Source: Candidatus Latescibacterota bacterium (GTDB taxonomy: Bacteria > Latescibacterota > UBA2968 > UBA8231). Taken from it: a stretch of DNA of 30,341 bases. How positions within the stretch are numbered: position 1 is the stretch's first letter; the number at the start of each line of letters is the position of its first letter. The stretch is taken from contig JAJDYK010000283.1 of the NCBI GenBank assembly GCA_022825185.1, positions 1 through 30,341 on the forward strand, read 5' to 3'. Under the pieces are notes generated by a model that saw only the letters and a list, made by a program, of their open reading frames with translations, was not told the origin of the DNA and ran no database searches. This document shows positions 7,356 through 15,902 of this stretch, piece by piece. The position numbers and the translations under genes were made by a program.

Positions 7356-8708
7356 TCAATCGCCAAAAAACTCGCCGTAGAGCGAGCGCACGGCCGCGGG
7401 AATGTCCGCAGCCGCGATCCCGAACATCATGCTGACCTCGCTCGATCCCTGATTGATCATCTCTATGTTGACGCTGGCGCGGGCAAAGGCCGTGCAGGAG
7501 CGGGAGGCTAAGCCAATGGTGTGGTGCATGCCCTCGCCGACGACCATCACCAAGGCGAGGCCGCGGGCAACCGACAGTTCATCTACTTCTAACTCGGTGC
7601 GGATCCGGCGCAGGACCCGCTCTTCGGCCGCGTGGTTGAAATACGACTCGCGCACGATCACCGACATGTTGTCAATGCCCGACGGCGTGTGTTCAAAGGA
7701 GATGCCCTCGTCTTCAAAAATGGCCAGCAAGCGGCGGCCAAAGCCCACTTCGCGGTTCATCAGGTACTTGCTGATATAGATGCTGCAAAACCCGTCGGTG
7801 GCGGCGATGCCGACGACCGGGTGGTCGCCGACTGCGCGCTGGGGGACGATGCGGGTGCCGGGTGCCTGCGGATTATTGGTGTTTTTGACGACAACTGGGA
7901 TGCCAGCGTGAAACACGGGTTCGAGGGCCTCGTCGTGAAACACGGAAAACCCCGCGTAGGACAGCTCGCGCATCTCGCGGTAGGTAATCTCGGCGACGGC
8001 GACGGGGTTTTCGACCAGCGCGGGATTGGCCACAAAGACCGAATCGACATCCGTGAAGTTTTCGTACACAGCCGCATCGACGGCCGCGGCGAGAATTGCG
8101 CCGGTTATGTCCGAGCCGCCACGCGAAAAGGTGACGACGCGGCCGGTGGACGAATAACCGAAAAAACCGGGGAAAATGGTGATACCCGGCCGGTCTTTGA
8201 GTTGGCGCAGCTTGCCGTAGGACGCTTGCAAGACGCGGGCATTGCCTGGCTCTTCCGAGAGGATGAGGCCGCCCTCGCCGGGGTCGAGATAGTGGGCCTC
8301 GGCTCCGTTGTGGCGCAGGTACTCGGCGACGAGGCGGGCGCAGTTGTCCTCGCCGCCGGCCTTCATGGCGTCCGCGTAGAGCGCTTCGTCGCTGGTGCTC
8401 ATGGCCAGCCGCCGCTCGAAGTCGGCAACAATGGGCGCGAGCGCGGTGTCTGGCAAGCCGAGGTCGGAGATGATAGCGGCATAGCGGTCGATGACGCGCG
8501 CCAACGCAGTGCGGCCATCTTGGTTGGTTAGCTGGGCGCGGACCACCTCGATGAGGAGGTCGGTTACTTTGGTGTCCTCTCGGTCGCGCTTACCTGGGGC
8601 CGAAACTACCACGAGCCGGCGCGCTGGGTCGTCGGTGACAATGGCGCAAATTTTCTCTATTTGCTCGGCTGACGCGAGGGACGTGCCGCCGAATTTAGCT
8701 ACTTTCAT
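7356..8708 (-). CDS. Aspartate kinase, YclM (aspartokinase III) type
   Basis: Aspartokinase phosphorylates L-aspartate, the first step toward lysine, threonine and methionine. The 450-residue product starts with KFGGTSLAS at 5-13, then SAPGK at 36-40, and has the catalytic-domain segments FSRGGSDITGA and NFTDVDSVFVANP. REMRELSYAGFSVFHDEAL strongly recalls Bacillus subtilis YclM, which also has about this length. Two C-terminal ACT domains (from about residue 300) contain GISFEHTPSGIDNMSV and INQGSSEVSMMFGI, so allosteric control by lysine and/or threonine is expected for the family. The ribosome site AAAGGA lies six bases before the ATG. The gene stands alone and its upstream region is divergent with the oxidoreductase gene. 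The 161-bp leader region shows no lysine riboswitch that I can recognise. Confidence 0.93.
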   Translation of the reverse strand: MKVAKFGGTSLASAEQIEKICAIVTDDPARRLVVVSAPGKRDREDTKVTDLLIEVVRAQLTNQDGRTALARVIDRYAAIISDLGLPDTALAPIVADFERRLAMSTSDEALYADAMKAGGEDNCARLVAEYLRHNGAEAHYLDPGEGGLILSEEPGNARVLQASYGKLRQLKDRPGITIFPGFFGYSSTGRVVTFSRGGSDITGAILAAAVDAAVYENFTDVDSVFVANPALVENPVAVAEITYREMRELSYAGFSVFHDEALEPVFHAGIPVVVKNTNNPQAPGTRIVPQRAVGDHPVVGIAATDGFCSIYISKYLMNREVGFGRRLLAIFEDEGISFEHTPSGIDNMSVIVRESYFNHAAEERVLRRIRTELEVDELSVARGLALVMVVGEGMHHTIGLASRSCTAFARASVNIEMINQGSSEVSMMFGIAAADIPAAVRSLYGEFFGD

Positions 8709-8869
8709 CGGATTCCTTTGCGAATACAGGTTTACCTGATAAAAAAATGCACGGATCGCCGTTTTTTCAAATTTGTCTCAAGAAGATTTTATGGTTATTT
8801 TAAAAAGTTTGCTATTGAATGGTAAAATTCTGCCGCGCCAGCGGCCTCAATCCCATGTAAAGGTCCACG

Positions 8870-9841
8870 ATGAAAGCAGTGTGTTTCCACCAGTGCGGTG
8901 GCCCTGAGGTCCTCGCCTATGAGGACGTGCCCGCGCCCACACCCGGGCCGGGCGAAGCCGTCGTCGAAATCAAAGCCATCGGTCTAAATTACATCGACAC
9001 CTATCACCGCGAAGGGCTGTACCCAGTCGATTTGCCCTGCATTCCCGGCATGGAAGCCGCCGGAGTCGTTGCAGGCATCGGCGAGGGCGTGGAGGGCGTG
9101 CAAGTGGGCGATCGGGTGGCCTACGCCGGAGTGATGGGGTCGTATGCTGCAGAAGCCGCCGTGCCCGCCGACCGCTTGGTGCCTCTGCCTGATTCAGCTT
9201 CCTATCAGGAGGGAGCCGCCGCTTTGCTCCAAGGTATGACGGCGCATTACCTCGCGCATGGATCCTATCGGCTGGGCCGCGAAGATACGGCTCTGATCCA
9301 CGCCGGGGCTGGCGGCGTGGGTTTGCTCTTGATTCAGATGGCCAAGCGATGTGGAGCGCGGGTGTTGACCACGGTCTCGACCGAGGAAAAGGAACAACTC
9401 GCGCGGGGTGCCGGAGCCGATGAGGTCATTCGCTATACTGAGCGCGACTTTGAACAGGACGTCATGGCACTTACCGACGGGCGCGGAGTCGATGCGGTGT
9501 ACGATTCCGTGGGGCAGGCGACCTTTGACAAGAGCTTGAACGTGCTCAGGCCCCTAGGTTACTTGGTGTTGTTCGGGCAGTCGAGCGGCCCGGTCCCGCC
9601 CTTTGACCCCGGCATCCTCAGCACCAAGGGGTCGCTCTTTTTAACGCGGCCAACTATGATGCACTACACCCAGACCCGCGAGGCGCTATTGGAACGCGCT
9701 GGCGCAGTGTTGGAATGGATCGCCAGCGGCGAATTGGCGCTGCGCATCAGCGAGCAGTTTGCCCTATCGGACGCGGCCGAAGCGCACCGCGCCTTACAGG
9801 GGCGCAAGACGACCGGCAAGGTCGTTCTCATACCAGAGTGA
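8870..9841 (+). CDS. NADPH:quinone oxidoreductase family protein (zeta-crystallin-type MDR)
   Basis: This is a medium-chain dehydrogenase/reductase without zinc ligands, of the quinone reductase (QorA/zeta-crystallin) class; the expected reaction is NADPH-dependent reduction of quinones or enones. The 323-residue length is normal. Visible elements are the N-terminal GroES-like domain with GLNYIDTYHREGLYP (38-52), PGMEAAGVV at 59-67 and GDRVAYAG. The Rossmann fold carries AGAGGVG at 145-151, and the C-terminus GRKTTGKVVLIPE is typical of the family. AAAGG lies six bases before the ATG. The next gene begins 20 bp downstream, so it is probably the first gene of a run through trpA. The physiological substrate is not readable. 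Confidence 0.9.
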   Translation: MKAVCFHQCGGPEVLAYEDVPAPTPGPGEAVVEIKAIGLNYIDTYHREGLYPVDLPCIPGMEAAGVVAGIGEGVEGVQVGDRVAYAGVMGSYAAEAAVPADRLVPLPDSASYQEGAAALLQGMTAHYLAHGSYRLGREDTALIHAGAGGVGLLLIQMAKRCGARVLTTVSTEEKEQLARGAGADEVIRYTERDFEQDVMALTDGRGVDAVYDSVGQATFDKSLNVLRPLGYLVLFGQSSGPVPPFDPGILSTKGSLFLTRPTMMHYTQTREALLERAGAVLEWIASGELALRISEQFALSDAAEAHRALQGRKTTGKVVLIPE

Positions 9842-9861
9842 AGTAGCCAAGGAGACAGGTG

Positions 9862-11106
9862 ATGACAGAGGCAGATTCCAAGGACGAACTCACCCCGGCC
9901 GCAGACCGCGCCGAACAAGGCGAAAATTTTGCTCAGATGCTCGACGCCGAAGGAGCACCACCGGCTCCGACCACCAGTGAGGTCGCAGTCGGCGACGAGG
10001 TCAGCGGCGTGATCGTCAAAGTCGAGGATGAGAATAGCTTTGTCGAGTACGGCAGTCGGGATGAGGCCATAATCCGCACCAGCGAGCTTAAAGGCCCCGA
10101 TGGGGAGTTGCGCTACAAGGTCGGCGACCCGATTCGGGCCTTTGTCGTGGCTACTGGGGACGAGGTCCTGCTCAGCCGCGGCTTGAGCCGCCAAGATGTC
10201 CAGGCCGATTTGCTCTACCAAGCGTACAAGGCCGGGCTGCCCGTCGAAGGCCGAGTTGACGCGGTCAACAAGGGGGGGTTGGGCGTGACCATTGAGGGTG
10301 ACGTGCGCGGTTTTTGCCCGATCTCACACGTTGATACCCAGTACGTGGAAAACGCCGAGGAGTACCGCGGCCAGACCTTGACCTTTAGAATTATCGAGTT
10401 CCGCCATCAGGGCCGCGTGATCGTCCTGTCGCGTCGGGCTTTACTTGAAGCCGAACAAGACAAGGCCGCCGGCGCGGTGCGCAGCCAGCTAAAGAAAGGC
10501 GCGCAACTGGCGGGCAAGGTAACGCGGCTGGAGTCGTTTGGTGCGTTCGTCGATTTAGGTTCCGGGGTAGAGGGTTTGGTGCATGTCTCGGAGATCAGCC
10601 ATCGGCGCGTCGGCCATCCCCAAGAAGCCCTCGAGGTGGGGCAGCAGGTTCAAGTCGCGGTCTTGCGCACCAAGGACTTGGGCCAGCGGCGCAAGGAGCG
10701 GATATCGCTGTCGATCAAGGCACTGGAAAAGGACCCTTGGCAAGAGATCAAAGAGCAGTTCGCAGTCGGCACAGTCGTCACCGGCAAGGTCGATGGGCTG
10801 GAGGATTTTGGTGCGTTCGTCGAGTTGACCGAAGGCGTGCGCGGGCTGGTGCATGTCTCGGAGATCGCCGACCGCCGCATCAGCCACCCGCGCGAAGTGC
10901 TCTCACTCGAGGAAGAGGTCAAGGTGGTGGTACTCGAAGTGGATACCCGCCGCCAGCGCTTGCGTCTGTCGATCAACCAAGTCGATGCCCTCGAATCCGA
11001 AGCCCATCTCGCCGAGTTCCGCCAGCGGCAGCAGCAGCAGCAGGAAGCGGAGCAGGGTAGCAGCGCCATGCTCGAAGCGCTCCGGCGCGCCAATCTGACC
11101 GATTGA
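9862..11106 (+). CDS. Protein with four S1 RNA-binding domains (ribosomal protein S1-like)
   Basis: The 414-residue protein carries four S1 (OB-fold) domains at roughly 37-105, 120-190, 205-280 and 292-365. The last two contain the canonical GKVTRLESFGAFVDL...GLVHVSEIS and GKVDGLEDFGAFVEL...GLVHVSEIA patterns. The first two are more diverged. An acidic N-terminal tail precedes them, and a glutamine-rich stretch (QRQQQQQEAEQ) ends the protein. It resembles a short ribosomal protein S1; six domains are usual in E. coli S1, so it may be either the S1 of this lineage or a paralogue. A GTG at 9859 is in frame, but AGGAG at 9850-9854 sits seven bases before ATG 9862, which I take as the start. The trpB ATG follows after a single base, implying translational coupling. 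Confidence 0.88.
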   Translation: MTEADSKDELTPAADRAEQGENFAQMLDAEGAPPAPTTSEVAVGDEVSGVIVKVEDENSFVEYGSRDEAIIRTSELKGPDGELRYKVGDPIRAFVVATGDEVLLSRGLSRQDVQADLLYQAYKAGLPVEGRVDAVNKGGLGVTIEGDVRGFCPISHVDTQYVENAEEYRGQTLTFRIIEFRHQGRVIVLSRRALLEAEQDKAAGAVRSQLKKGAQLAGKVTRLESFGAFVDLGSGVEGLVHVSEISHRRVGHPQEALEVGQQVQVAVLRTKDLGQRRKERISLSIKALEKDPWQEIKEQFAVGTVVTGKVDGLEDFGAFVELTEGVRGLVHVSEIADRRISHPREVLSLEEEVKVVVLEVDTRRQRLRLSINQVDALESEAHLAEFRQRQQQQQEAEQGSSAMLEALRRANLTD

Positions 11107-11107
11107 G

Positions 11108-12358
11108 ATGGGGCTGACGGACGCCATTTTCAACCACCCGCGCGCCGGGTACTACGGCGAATACGGTGGGGCCTTTGTCCCCGAAATTCTCCGCACGACC
11201 CTCGACGAACTGACCCAAGTTTTTGCGGACGCGCGCCGCGATCCTTCCTTTTGGGCGGAGTTTGAGCAGGTGATGCGGACGTATTCCTGCCGACCGACTC
11301 CGATTACCTTGCTCGAAAACCTCTCCCGCGAGGTCGGCGGGGCGCGGATCTTGCTCAAGCGCGAAGATCTCAACCACACGGGTGCCCACAAGGTCAACAA
11401 CGTGATGGGCCAGGGCTTGTTGGTACGCCGCATGGGCAAAGGACGGGTCATCGCCGAGACCGGAGCCGGCCAGCACGGCGTGGCCACGGCGACGATGGCC
11501 GCCCGTTTGGGGCTGGAATGCACCATCTACATGGGGGCCGTCGATGTGGAGCGCCAGCGGCCCAATGTGTTCTGGATGGAGCAATTAGGTGCCGAGGTGG
11601 TGCCTGTGACCGATGGCTCGGCCACGCTCAAGGATGCCATCAACGAGAGCCTCCGCGATTGGGCCTATTCTATGGCCGACACGCACTATGTGCTCGGCAC
11701 GGCGTGCGGCCCGCATCCTTTCCCGCAAATCGTCGCCTATTTCCAGCGGATCATCGGCGAGGAGAGCCGCCAGCAGTTGCTGGACTCAGTGGGGTGTCTG
11801 CCCGATCGGGTGTACGCCTGCGTTGGCGGCGGGTCCAACGCCACGGGTCTATTCTTGGGGTTTCTCGACGATGCGTCCGTTGAGTTGGTCGGGGTCGAGG
11901 CTGGAGGCCGGGGACTGGAAACAGGCGATCACGCCTCTCGCTTGGCCGGCCTCGTTGGCACGCCTGGAGTCGCCCAAGGCTACAAGACCTTTTTCTTTCA
12001 GGATGCCGAAGGCCAGATGCGGCACACGCATTCGGTAGCGGCAGGCTTAGACTACATTGGCGTCAGTCCGATCCTCGCCCATTTGGCCGAGATAGGCCGG
12101 GTGCGCATTGAGGCCGCGACCGACCAAGAAGTGATCGCAGCCCTCAAGCGGATGATGCGCAGCGAGGGGATTATCGGCGCGCTCGAAAGTACCCATGCCT
12201 TGGCCGGTGCCCTGCGCGAGGTGGGCGCGATGACGCCCGACCAAGTGGTGCTGATTGGCCTATCGGGCCGCGGCGACAAGGACATTTTCACTATCGCCGA
12301 CGCGCTCGCGGATGAAAACTGGCAGCGCTTCCTCGCCGACAAGGCCGCTCGGTCGTGA
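11108..12358 (+). CDS. trpB: Tryptophan synthase beta chain
   Basis: TrpB condenses indole with L-serine to give tryptophan, using PLP. The 416-residue product opens with GYYGEYGGAFVPEIL, a TrpB hallmark. The PLP lysine is K95 in HTGAHKVNN, the catalytic glutamate E117 lies in ETGAGQHG, and GGGSN (240-244) is the cofactor phosphate loop. The C-terminus has GLSGRGDKD, also typical. It is a conventional TrpB1-type enzyme, not the long TrpB2 form. It is one base downstream of the S1-domain gene and its TGA overlaps the trpA GTG, so it should form the alpha2beta2 complex with the next gene. No trpE, trpD, trpC or trpF gene is in the window and no attenuator is evident. Confidence 0.97.
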   Translation: MGLTDAIFNHPRAGYYGEYGGAFVPEILRTTLDELTQVFADARRDPSFWAEFEQVMRTYSCRPTPITLLENLSREVGGARILLKREDLNHTGAHKVNNVMGQGLLVRRMGKGRVIAETGAGQHGVATATMAARLGLECTIYMGAVDVERQRPNVFWMEQLGAEVVPVTDGSATLKDAINESLRDWAYSMADTHYVLGTACGPHPFPQIVAYFQRIIGEESRQQLLDSVGCLPDRVYACVGGGSNATGLFLGFLDDASVELVGVEAGGRGLETGDHASRLAGLVGTPGVAQGYKTFFFQDAEGQMRHTHSVAAGLDYIGVSPILAHLAEIGRVRIEAATDQEVIAALKRMMRSEGIIGALESTHALAGALREVGAMTPDQVVLIGLSGRGDKDIFTIADALADENWQRFLADKAARS

Positions 12359-13131
12359 ATCTGCAAGCCTATATCGAAGAGCGGCTCACTGAGCGCAAGG
12401 TGCTGCTGATGACGCATCTGATCGCTGGTTTTCCTTCGCTGGAGGCCAACTGGCGGATGCTGGAGATCATGGCCGAGGCCGAGGTCGATTTGGTCGAATT
12501 GCAGATGCCCTTTAGCGAGCCAATCGCCGACGGGCCGACCTTTGCGCGAGCCAACCAACAGGCTCTCGAAAGCGGCCTTACTCTCGACGAATACTTCGAC
12601 TTGATGCAGCGCGCGACTGCGGTTTTTCCCTTTCCGCATTTGATGATGGGCTACTACAACACGGCGTTCCGCTTGGGGCACGGCCCATTCTGCCACCGCT
12701 TGGCAGCATGTGGGGCCTGCGGGTTTATCCTGCCGGACTTGCCGGTCGAAGAGTACGGCGATTTGTGGGCAGTAGGCGCGGAGTGCGGGCAAACGCCGAT
12801 TTTATTGATGACTCCGACCAACACCGACCAGCGGTTGCAGCAGATTGGTGCCCAAGCCAAAGGGTTTGTCTATGCAGTGGCGCGCAAGGGTGTAACTGGC
12901 CGCCAGACCGATTTAGGCGAGGAACTCTATCGGTTTATTGCGCGGTGCCGCAAAGCGACAGACCTGCCGCTGGGAGTCGGCTTTGGCCTGCGTAGCGGGG
13001 AAGATTTGCGGCAGCTACAGGGGCAGGCCGAAATCGGCATTGTCGGATCGGTGCTGCTGGAGGTCTGGGAACGGGAAGGGGAGGCGGGCTACGCCGCTCT
13101 ATTGCGCGACTTGGCCGCTGGTCGCGAGTGA
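12355..13131 (+). CDS. trpA: Tryptophan synthase alpha chain
   Basis: TrpA cleaves indole-3-glycerol phosphate to indole, which is channelled to TrpB. The 258-residue TIM-barrel has both catalytic acids: E49 in LVELQMPFSEP and D59 in IADGP. The phosphate-binding loops GVGFGL (207-212) and IVGSVLLE (229-236) are present. The strand-2 motif has Gln and Met after the catalytic Glu, where many enzymes have Gly-Val/Ile; the acid itself is kept. The start codon is GTG within the trpB stop (GTGA overlap), so translation is coupled. This is the last gene of the plus-strand run; 67 bp later a minus-strand gene ends. Confidence 0.95.
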   Translation: MNLQAYIEERLTERKVLLMTHLIAGFPSLEANWRMLEIMAEAEVDLVELQMPFSEPIADGPTFARANQQALESGLTLDEYFDLMQRATAVFPFPHLMMGYYNTAFRLGHGPFCHRLAACGACGFILPDLPVEEYGDLWAVGAECGQTPILLMTPTNTDQRLQQIGAQAKGFVYAVARKGVTGRQTDLGEELYRFIARCRKATDLPLGVGFGLRSGEDLRQLQGQAEIGIVGSVLLEVWEREGEAGYAALLRDLAAGRE

Positions 13132-13161
13132 AGAATCCTTTACGACGCTAATCCTTAGTCT

Positions 13162-13200
13162 GATCAACGCCGGTGCTAGGGTGCTTGCTCCGGCGCGATC
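13162..13200. terminator. Weak hairpin between convergent trpA and SDR genes
   Basis: CGCCGG at 13168-13173 can pair with CCGGCG at 13190-13195, and GATC at 13162-13165 with GATC at 13197-13200, around a 16-base loop with small bulges. There is no T-tract on either strand. It could slow transcription between the convergent genes, but it is a weak candidate and overlaps the SDR stop. Confidence 0.25.
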
Positions 13201-13927
13201 AGTCCATGTACAACCCCCCATTGACATCGATAGTCTCGCCGGTGATGTGCCGCGCGTCGTCCGAAGCGAGGAAGAGTGCGCAGTGGGCTACGTCTTCGGG
13301 CTGGCCGGAGCGGCCGAGGGGAATGGAGGCCTTGAGTTGGTCGTGTTCGGGGGCGGAGGTCATGGCAGTGTCGATGACGCCGGGGGCGATGGCGTTGACG
13401 CGGATTTGGTCGGGGGCGAGGGCGTGCGCTAGGCCAATGGTCAAGGTGAGGACGCCGGCTTTGGCCGCTGCGTAGGGGGGGCCAGCGGCTAAGCCGCCGG
13501 TCTTGGCCGCTAGAGAGGTCATGTTGATGATGGCTCCCTGACGGCGCGCCTTCATGTGGGGGATGACTGCTTGGGCGCAGAGGAAGGGCCCCTTCATGTT
13601 GACATCGACGATGCGGTCCCAGTTCTCTTCGCTGCACGATTCAAAAGTGGTATAGACGAGGTAGCCGGCGTTGTTGACGAGAATGTCGAGTTGGCCGAAT
13701 TCGTCGAGCACGCGGCTCGTGCCGGCGAGGACGGAGGCTTTGGACGCGACATCCATTGCCAATCCCAACGCGCAGATCTCAGCGGCTGTGGCGCGGGCGG
13801 TGCTTGCGTCTATATCGGCGACGGCCACCCGTGCACCTTCGCGGGCAAAGCACTCGGCGATGGCCCGTCCAATGCCTCGGCCCGCGCCGGTGATCAACGC
13901 GGTCTTGTGCTGTAATTTTCCCGTCAT
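13199..13927 (-). CDS. Short-chain dehydrogenase/reductase (FabG-like)
   Basis: A classical SDR of 242 residues that should use NAD(P)H to oxidise or reduce an alcohol or ketone. Seen: cofactor motif TGAGRGIG at 13-20, D38 in VAVADID (an aspartate after strand 2 usually favours NAD(H)), NNAG at 85-88, and the catalytic S138, Y152 and K156 (YAAAK). The C-terminus GETIDVNGG is typical of FabG-type enzymes. AGGAG lies six bases before the ATG, and part of it is supplied by the stop codon of the upstream WD40 gene, only 9 bp away. It therefore seems to be the last gene of the operon that begins with the two WD40 genes. The substrate is unknown, and there are no fatty-acid synthesis genes around it. 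Confidence 0.9.
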   Translation of the reverse strand: MTGKLQHKTALITGAGRGIGRAIAECFAREGARVAVADIDASTARATAAEICALGLAMDVASKASVLAGTSRVLDEFGQLDILVNNAGYLVYTTFESCSEENWDRIVDVNMKGPFLCAQAVIPHMKARRQGAIINMTSLAAKTGGLAAGPPYAAAKAGVLTLTIGLAHALAPDQIRVNAIAPGVIDTAMTSAPEHDQLKASIPLGRSGQPEDVAHCALFLASDDARHITGETIDVNGGLYMD

Positions 13928-13932
13928 GAAGT

Positions 13933-13999
13933 GCTCCTACTGAGAAAAGGATCGCCAGAGCAGGACCATACCATCCTCGGCCCCGGACGCGAGCATGGT
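13933..13999 (-). repeat. 67-bp exact repeat, copy 1 (3' end of WD40 gene 1)
   Basis: Identical to 15836-15902. It covers the last ~20 codons, the stop codon and the start of the next gene's Shine-Dalgarno. Both proteins therefore end with the same residues (AEDGMVLLWRSFSQ). Identity over synonymous positions exceeds that of the other blades, pointing to recent duplication or gene conversion. Confidence 0.9.
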
Positions 14000-15820
14000 G
14001 CCGTCGGGTGAAAACGAGACGGCTTGGACCCCATCCATATGTCCTTTGAGGGTGTGCAGCCTCCTCCGAGTGGCTATCTCCCACAGAACTACGGTGTGAT
14101 CCCCATCCCCGGACGCGAGCATGGTGCCGTCGGGTGAAAACGAGACGGAATAGATATTATGGGTATGCCCTTTGAGGGTGTGCAGCCTCCTCCCAGTGGC
14201 AACCTCCCACAGAATTACGTTATTATCGCTTGACCCGGACGCGAGCGTGGTACCGTCGGGCGAAAACGATACGGAGCCAACGTAGTCCGTATGCTCTTTG
14301 AGGGTGTGCAGCCTCCTCCGAGTGGCAACCTCCCACAGGATTACGGTGTGATCGCTTGACCCGGACGCCAGCATGGTACCGTCGGGCGAGAACGCCACGG
14401 CTTGGACCCAATCTGTATGCCCTTTGAGGGTGTGCAGCCTCCTCCGAGTGGCAATCTCCCACAGGATTACGGTGTGATCGTCTGACCCGGACGCCAGCAT
14501 GGTACCGTCAGGCGAAAACGCCACGGCTTGGACTCTATCCATATGTCCTTTCAGGGTGCCCAACTGTCTCCGCCTCGCAAGCTCCCACAGGATTACGGTG
14601 TGATCGTCTGCTCCCGACGCCAGCAGTGCGCCGTCGGGTGAAAACGAGACGGAATAGACATTCCCCGTATGCCCTACCAGGGTATCCAACTGCCTCTGCC
14701 TCGCAACCTCCCACAGGATTACGGTGTGATCGTCTGCTCCCGACGCCAGCAGTGCGCCGTCGGGTGAAAACGAGACGGCTTGGACCCAACCCAGATGCCC
14801 TAGGGTGGCCAGCCGACTCCACGTGGAAGAATCGGCACCGTCTAGGTCATCTGTAATGGATTGGCCGATTCCCGTCGGCAGCGACGGAGGAGATCGCCAG
14901 AGCAGGACCGTACTATCCAAGGCTCCGGACGCCAGCAGTGCGCTGTCGGGCGAGAACGACACGGGACCAATTCCTTCCAAGGTGTGCAGCCTTTTCCCAG
15001 TCGCGATCTCCCACAGGATTACGGTGTGCTCTCCGTTCCCGGACGCCAGCATGGTACCGTCGGGTGAAAACGCCACGGAAGAGACCCAACCCGTATGCCA
15101 TAGGGTGGCCAGCCGCTTTCGACTTGCTACATTCCACAGAACTACGGTGTGATCCCCATCCCCGGACGCCAGCATGGTACCGTCGGGTGAAAACGCCACG
15201 GATCGGACCCACGCTGTATGCCCTTTGAGGGTGTCCAACTGTCTCCGCTTCGCAACCTCCCACAGGACTACGGTGTTATCGTATGACCCGGACGCCAGTA
15301 GTGCGCCGTCGGGTGAAAACGAGACGGCTTGGACCCACGCTGTATGCCCTTTGAGGGTGTACAGCCTTTTCCGAGTTGCAACCTCCCACAGGACTACGGT
15401 GTGATCGAAGGCTCCGGACGCTAGCAATGCGCCGTCGGGTGAAAACGCCACGGCGTGGACCCAATCTGTATGCCCTTTGAGGGTGTGCAGCCTTTTCCGA
15501 GTCGCAACCTCCCACAGGATTACGGTATGATCGTCTAACCCAGACGCCAGCATGGTTCCGTCAGGCGAGAACGACACGGCTTGGACCCTATCCATATGTC
15601 CTTTCAGGGTGTCCAACTGTCTCCGCTTCGCAACATCCCACAGGACTATGGTGTTATCGCTTGACCCGGACGCCAGCAGTGCGCCGTCGGATGAAAACAC
15701 CACGGATCGGACCCAATCCGTATGCCCTTTGAGGGTGTGCAGCCGACTCCACGTGGGAGAATCGGCGACAGCAGGGACCGCTACCACCAGCCCGACGATA
15801 ACGGCGAATAATGCTTTCAT
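13937..15820 (-). CDS. Secreted 14-blade WD40 repeat protein, paralogue 1
   Basis: The 627-residue product starts with a signal peptide (residues ~1-20, ending AVADS), so it should be exported. The rest is 14 WD40 repeats of about 42 residues, each a variant of LHTLKGHTDWVQAVAFSPDG followed by LASGS.DHTVILWE. Seven repeats, a ~25-residue linker around QSITDDLDGADSSTW (about nt 14818-14892), then seven more give two beta-propellers. Blade 7 is shortened (LEGIGPVSFSPDS). Both propellers end in LLWRS, and the linker end ADSSTWSRL echoes the mature N-terminus ADSPTWSRL, so one propeller was probably copied whole. The frame continues upstream to 15877, but ATG 15820 has AGGAG seven bases before it and begins the signal peptide. 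WD40 proteins are scaffolds; no enzymatic domain is seen and the partner is unknown. Confidence 0.92.
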   Translation of the reverse strand: MKALFAVIVGLVVAVPAVADSPTWSRLHTLKGHTDWVRSVVFSSDGALLASGSSDNTIVLWDVAKRRQLDTLKGHMDRVQAVSFSPDGTMLASGLDDHTVILWEVATRKRLHTLKGHTDWVHAVAFSPDGALLASGAFDHTVVLWEVATRKRLYTLKGHTAWVQAVSFSPDGALLASGSYDNTVVLWEVAKRRQLDTLKGHTAWVRSVAFSPDGTMLASGDGDHTVVLWNVASRKRLATLWHTGWVSSVAFSPDGTMLASGNGEHTVILWEIATGKRLHTLEGIGPVSFSPDSALLASGALDSTVLLWRSPPSLPTGIGQSITDDLDGADSSTWSRLATLGHLGWVQAVSFSPDGALLASGADDHTVILWEVARQRQLDTLVGHTGNVYSVSFSPDGALLASGADDHTVILWELARRRQLGTLKGHMDRVQAVAFSPDGTMLASGSDDHTVILWEIATRRRLHTLKGHTDWVQAVAFSPDGTMLASGSSDHTVILWEVATRRRLHTLKEHTDYVGSVSFSPDGTTLASGSSDNNVILWEVATGRRLHTLKGHTHNIYSVSFSPDGTMLASGDGDHTVVLWEIATRRRLHTLKGHMDGVQAVSFSPDGTMLASGAEDGMVLLWRSFSQ

Positions 15821-15833
15821 AAGGCTTCTCCTA
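15801..15833 (-). repeat. 33-bp leader/start repeat, copy 1
   Basis: Matches 17722-17754 with a single mismatch. It holds the Shine-Dalgarno, ATG and first codons of WD40 gene 1, so the translation-initiation region of the two paralogues is conserved. Confidence 0.85.
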
Positions 15834-15835
15834 TC

Positions 15836-15902
15836 GCTCCTACTGAGAAAAGGATCGCCAGAGCAGGACCATACCATCCTCGGCCCCGGACGCGAGCATG
15901 GT
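15836..15902 (-). repeat. 67-bp exact repeat, copy 2 (3' end of WD40 gene 2)
   Basis: Identical to 13933-13999. It includes the end of the second WD40 gene, its TAG stop and the AGGAG formed across the stop. Confidence 0.9.

Noticed and set aside
7632..8531. 299-codon plus-strand frame opposite the aspartokinase
   Set aside because: The aspartokinase has clear family motifs; the opposite frame gives a Gly/Val/Asp-rich protein without recognisable domains.
8709..8869. Possible lysine riboswitch before the aspartokinase
   Set aside because: The region is only 161 bp, shared with a divergent gene, AT-rich, and I see none of the conserved L-box helices.
9842..11107. Trp leader peptide or attenuator before trpB
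   Set aside because: trpB follows the S1-domain gene after one base; there is no leader space, no Trp codon run and no terminator/antiterminator pair.
15821..15877. Longer N-terminus for WD40 paralogue 1 (start at 15877)
   Set aside because: It would overlap the upstream gene and hide the signal peptide; ATG 15820 has a well-placed AGGAG that is also conserved in paralogue 2.
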